Below, piece by piece: positions 61,590-64,000 of a stretch of 64,000 nt of DNA (positions within the stretch are counted from its first letter, which is position 1; each line of letters starts with the position of its first letter). The position numbers and the translations under genes were made by a program. Source of the stretch: CBDCUQ01 sp965222835 (GTDB lineage: Bacteria > Pseudomonadota > Alphaproteobacteria > Rhizobiales > Hyphomicrobiaceae); the NCBI GenBank assembly GCA_965222835.1, contig CBDCUQ010000004.1, positions 248,001-312,000 of the forward strand. Direction: 5' to 3'. The notes beneath the pieces are model-generated. The model saw nothing but the letters and a program-made list of their open reading frames with translations. It ran no database searches and had not been told where the DNA came from.

Positions 61590-62733
61590 CCGCCCCACAG
61601 GCCGGCCCGGGCCGCCACCGCTCAATAAGCCCGATTACGATCCCTATGAGGACGTGGTCACGGGGCCGGCCACGAGTCCGCCGCCTATGCCGCGGCGCGC
61701 CTTTCCCGACACGCGCACAATGCACGACGTTTTGCCGCCGCAGGCTGTGGAGCCGCCACGGCGGCCTCAATTGGAGACGGGACCGAGGGAGGATGGCTAT
61801 GCACCTTCTAAGAAGCCCGTGAAAAGCCCCGAGCAGCTCAACGCGCCGATCGTTCCGGCCGGTTCGGTCACGGGCCGGTCGTTGACACTCGTGATTGCCA
61901 TTATGTGCTTCCTGGCCTGTCTGACGGCTGGAACCGTCTATCTCATCCACCAATCGGCAGATGCCTGGATGCGGGATATCGCAAGTGAAGTGACGGTTCA
62001 GATCCGGCCGCAGAACAATGTCAAGACGGAAAAGACGATCAAAGATGTTGTCGGTTATTTACAGAGCCAGCCGGGTGTTGCGGCGGTGCGCGCCTTGCCG
62101 GTCGAGACGTCAGCTGAGCTCTTGGAGCCGTGGCTTGGCAAGGGCGATATTCTAAAGTCGCTGCCGGTGCCGCGCCTGATTGCGATCGAGTTGGATCGTG
62201 ATAACCCCCCCGACCTCAAGCGCGTGAAGCGCCAACTCGAGGAGCAGTTCAAACGAGTGAGCCTCGACGATCACAGGCGCTGGCAAAGTCAAATCCGTAC
62301 CGTCACCCGAAGCTTTGCGCTTGGAGGATTGGCCATTCTCTTGCTCATGGCGGCCGCCACCACGGCGATCATCGTTTCGGCGACGAAGAGCTCGATGGCT
62401 TCTAACCGCGAGATCGTGGAGGTGCTGCACTTTGTCGGGGCGACAGACCGGTTTATCGCGCATGAGTTCGAGAAGCATTTTCTCCGGCTTGGGATCCGTT
62501 CGGGCCTTGTGGGCGCGCTTCTGGCGTTGTCCGTGTTTCTGACGATGCCGCTGATGATGGAGCTCTTGGGCGGGGGCAGTGTCACGATTGCCGAACTGCA
62601 CCGGCTTATTGGCACTGGATCCTTGGATATGGCCGGCTACGTGCTTCTTGGCATCGTGGTCGTGGTGATCGCGGCGCTGTGCATGCTGACCTCGCGGCTC
62701 GGCGTCTACCGTATCCTTAACAACAAGGCGTAA
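61573..62733 (+). CDS. ftsX: Cell division protein FtsX
   Basis: 386 residues: a long Pro-rich cytoplasmic N-terminus, membrane helix 1 (LVIAIMCFLACLTAGTVYLI), a periplasmic domain and three further helices (LAILLLMAAATTAIIVS; GALLALSVFLTMPLM; YVLLGIVVVVIAALCM). Partner of FtsE. Confidence 0.92.
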   Translation: MSGSYDRPTGRPGPPPLNKPDYDPYEDVVTGPATSPPPMPRRAFPDTRTMHDVLPPQAVEPPRRPQLETGPREDGYAPSKKPVKSPEQLNAPIVPAGSVTGRSLTLVIAIMCFLACLTAGTVYLIHQSADAWMRDIASEVTVQIRPQNNVKTEKTIKDVVGYLQSQPGVAAVRALPVETSAELLEPWLGKGDILKSLPVPRLIAIELDRDNPPDLKRVKRQLEEQFKRVSLDDHRRWQSQIRTVTRSFALGGLAILLLMAAATTAIIVSATKSSMASNREIVEVLHFVGATDRFIAHEFEKHFLRLGIRSGLVGALLALSVFLTMPLMMELLGGGSVTIAELHRLIGTGSLDMAGYVLLGIVVVVIAALCMLTSRLGVYRILNNKA

Positions 62734-62925
62734 TCAAAAAGGGTTGTGCGCGCTCAAAATTTTGCGCGAGCGGGGCGACAAATCGTGAGTTTATCAAGAG
62801 GTTAGGGTAAGGTTCGGGGCATGGGTTGGCATTGGTCCCGGGGGGCCGATAGTTTGATGGTCCGTGATGCGATCACGGGTTAAGAACCGGTTCCTGGGTT
62901 GGTGGGGAAGTGAAGGGCAGGAGGT

Positions 62926-63576
62926 ATGCGGAAGCCCAGCCGAACAACGATTGGCATTTTCTTGGGCAGCGTTATCGGCCTTTTTGCCTTGGGGTTCGTC
63001 GCGTTCGCCGCAAGCGTGATGCGTGCGCCCGATACACAAGATCCTCGTGCGGATGCGATAGTTGTGTTGACAGGCGGGCCGACGCGTATTGCGGAAGGAT
63101 CGCGTCTGTTGCGTTATGACCGTGGCGCCAGGCTTCTCATCTCGGGGGTAAATAAGCGCACGAGCAAGGCAAGCCTGCGCAAGCTTTCGGGATTAGACCC
63201 CGAGAGATTTGCCTGTTGTGTCGATGTCGATTACGCCGCGCTTGACACCGTTGGCAACGCAACCGAGACGTCCAAATGGGCGGCGGAGCGTGGTTACAAT
63301 CGGTTGATTGTGGTCACGTCGAATTATCACATGCCGCGCAGTCTGGTGGAGCTGGCGCGCGCCATGCCGGGTGTCGAGCTCATTCCCCATCCCGTCATAA
63401 GCAAGAAGACCAGAGGGCGCACATGGTGGCTCGAACCTAAAATTGCGCGCGCGATTGCCGACGAATATGTGAAGTTCTTGCCAGCCGCTGCTCGGCTTCT
63501 TGTTTCCCGGGCTTTTGGCCCTTGGAGCGAAAGCTCGATTGCGGGAACATCCAAGTCCCCACCAGCAAAGATTTGA
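62926..63576 (+). CDS. YdcF-family (DUF218) protein
   Basis: 216 residues: N-terminal anchor and DUF218 domain (DAIVVLTGGPTRIAEGSRLL, LLISGVNKRTS, VVTSNYHMPRSLVEL). Related to ElyC/SanA, linked to envelope biogenesis. It precedes an acyltransferase gene and follows ftsEX. Confidence 0.88.
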   Translation: MRKPSRTTIGIFLGSVIGLFALGFVAFAASVMRAPDTQDPRADAIVVLTGGPTRIAEGSRLLRYDRGARLLISGVNKRTSKASLRKLSGLDPERFACCVDVDYAALDTVGNATETSKWAAERGYNRLIVVTSNYHMPRSLVELARAMPGVELIPHPVISKKTRGRTWWLEPKIARAIADEYVKFLPAAARLLVSRAFGPWSESSIAGTSKSPPAKI

Positions 63577-63583
63577 TAGCGCA

Positions 63584-64000
63584 ATGAGCTATTCGACTAT
63601 TTTGCGCTCATATCTCTTCGCCGCCGTATTTTACGTGACCACGGCGCTCTTTTTGTTGCTCGGTTCGTGGCTCTTCTTTGCCCCGCGCAGCTGGGCGATT
63701 GCCGGCCTCAAAGTTCACGGTGCGACGTGCACGTGGCTGCTCGGGCTTATCGCAGGAACGAAGATGGAAGTGCGCGGACACGACTTGCTGCCGGAAGGTG
63801 CCTGCCTCGTTGTCTCGAAGCACCAATCGGCTTGGGATACGTTTGCTCTGATCCCGCTTTTTGCCGACCCTGCCGTTGTCCTCAAAGACGAGCTCAAGTG
63901 GATTCCGTTTTATGGCTGGTTCTGCGTGAAGTTTGCCCACATTCTGGTCAAGCGCGACAAAGCCGGCGTTGCGCTGAAGACGATGATCCGGGACGCCAAA
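63584..64000 (+). CDS. plsC: PlsC-family 1-acylglycerol-3-phosphate acyltransferase, 3' end outside window
   Basis: 139 residues visible from ATG 63584, frame open to the end of the window. N-terminal membrane helix (LFAAVFYVTTALFLLLGSWLFF) and the acyltransferase box KHQSAWDT (HX4D), followed by LKDELKWIPFYGWF. Acylates lysophosphatidic acid at the inner membrane. Starts 7 bases after the YdcF gene. Confidence 0.9.
   Translation, partial: MSYSTILRSYLFAAVFYVTTALFLLLGSWLFFAPRSWAIAGLKVHGATCTWLLGLIAGTKMEVRGHDLLPEGACLVVSKHQSAWDTFALIPLFADPAVVLKDELKWIPFYGWFCVKFAHILVKRDKAGVALKTMIRDAK

Noticed and set aside
1..64000. CRISPR array
   Set aside because: No set of regularly spaced short direct repeats was noticed; the repeats present are tRNA fragments, Rhs duplicates and palindromes.

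Overview
The window looks like chromosomal DNA of an alphaproteobacterium, probably a methylotrophic member of the Hyphomicrobiales. This rests on family resemblance and gene content (mau cluster, CcmFGHI, ALAS-type HemA, FtsEX-YdcF-PlsC, BufABC, OFA transporter), not on a marker gene. The central observation is that the 9.3-47.3 kb stretch is a stack of genomic islands built at one tRNA gene. An intact tRNA-Arg(CCU) lies at 47288-47364 on the minus strand. Partial copies of its 3' half, all in the same orientation, lie at 9313, 26610, 28112 and 46275. They divide the stretch into four segments: about 17.3 kb (hydroxylamine/NO genes), 1.5 kb (one unknown gene), 18.2 kb (methylamine genes) and 1.0 kb (a nucleotidyltransferase). 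No integrase gene was found.

Left flank (1-9.3 kb): the end of an unknown gene, a CusA-type copper efflux pump and a CusF-like copper chaperone, a decayed ankyrin gene, then on the minus strand an Rhs polymorphic-toxin array. The array has a 5'-truncated Rhs core with a C-terminal tip and putative immunity gene, a partial core duplicate with a second tip and immunity gene, and a third core fragment with no tip. The Rhs reading frame runs up to the first tRNA fragment, so it was probably cut by island insertion.

Island 1 (9.3-26.6 kb) carries an ammonia-oxidiser-type hydroxylamine module. On the minus strand are a formate/nitrite-type channel, a small membrane protein, SCO/SenC, and a two-subunit haem-copper enzyme resembling sNOR (norSY-senC-orf1). 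Divergent from them is an NsrR-like NO-sensor gene with an in-frame stop. On the plus strand follow haoA (octahaem hydroxylamine oxidoreductase), haoB, a tetrahaem c554, a NapC-type tetrahaem quinone reductase, a MocR-type regulator, ccmFGHI and hemA. Together they can be read as: hydroxylamine is oxidised, electrons pass through c554 to the membrane tetrahaem protein and quinone, NO is removed by sNOR, nitrite is exported, and haem synthesis and cytochrome c assembly are supplied locally.

Island 3 (28.1-46.3 kb) holds methylamine metabolism: a cupin regulator, an IS3-family remnant, a gamma-glutamylmethylamide synthetase-like enzyme, an AraC regulator, a porin, a b-type cytochrome and a mau cluster (mauF-B-E-D-A-J). 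The mau cluster continues into a monohaem cytochrome c, a seven-haem membrane-anchored cytochrome and a MauG/peroxidase-family dihaem protein. No amicyanin gene (mauC) was seen, so electron exit from methylamine dehydrogenase may be through the cytochromes. An unknown gene with a U32-like cysteine motif and a decayed ATP-binding regulator complete it.

Right flank (47.4-64 kb) appears to be ordinary chromosome: a bufferin-type operon (bufABC) with an ECF sigma/anti-sigma pair, DUF4202 and CbiX proteins, a TRAP solute-binding protein, a MaoC hydratase, an OFA-family transporter, moaA, a DMT transporter, a response regulator, hpt, ftsEX, a YdcF-family gene and the start of a PlsC acyltransferase. 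Small G/C-rich palindromes occur in its intergenic DNA.
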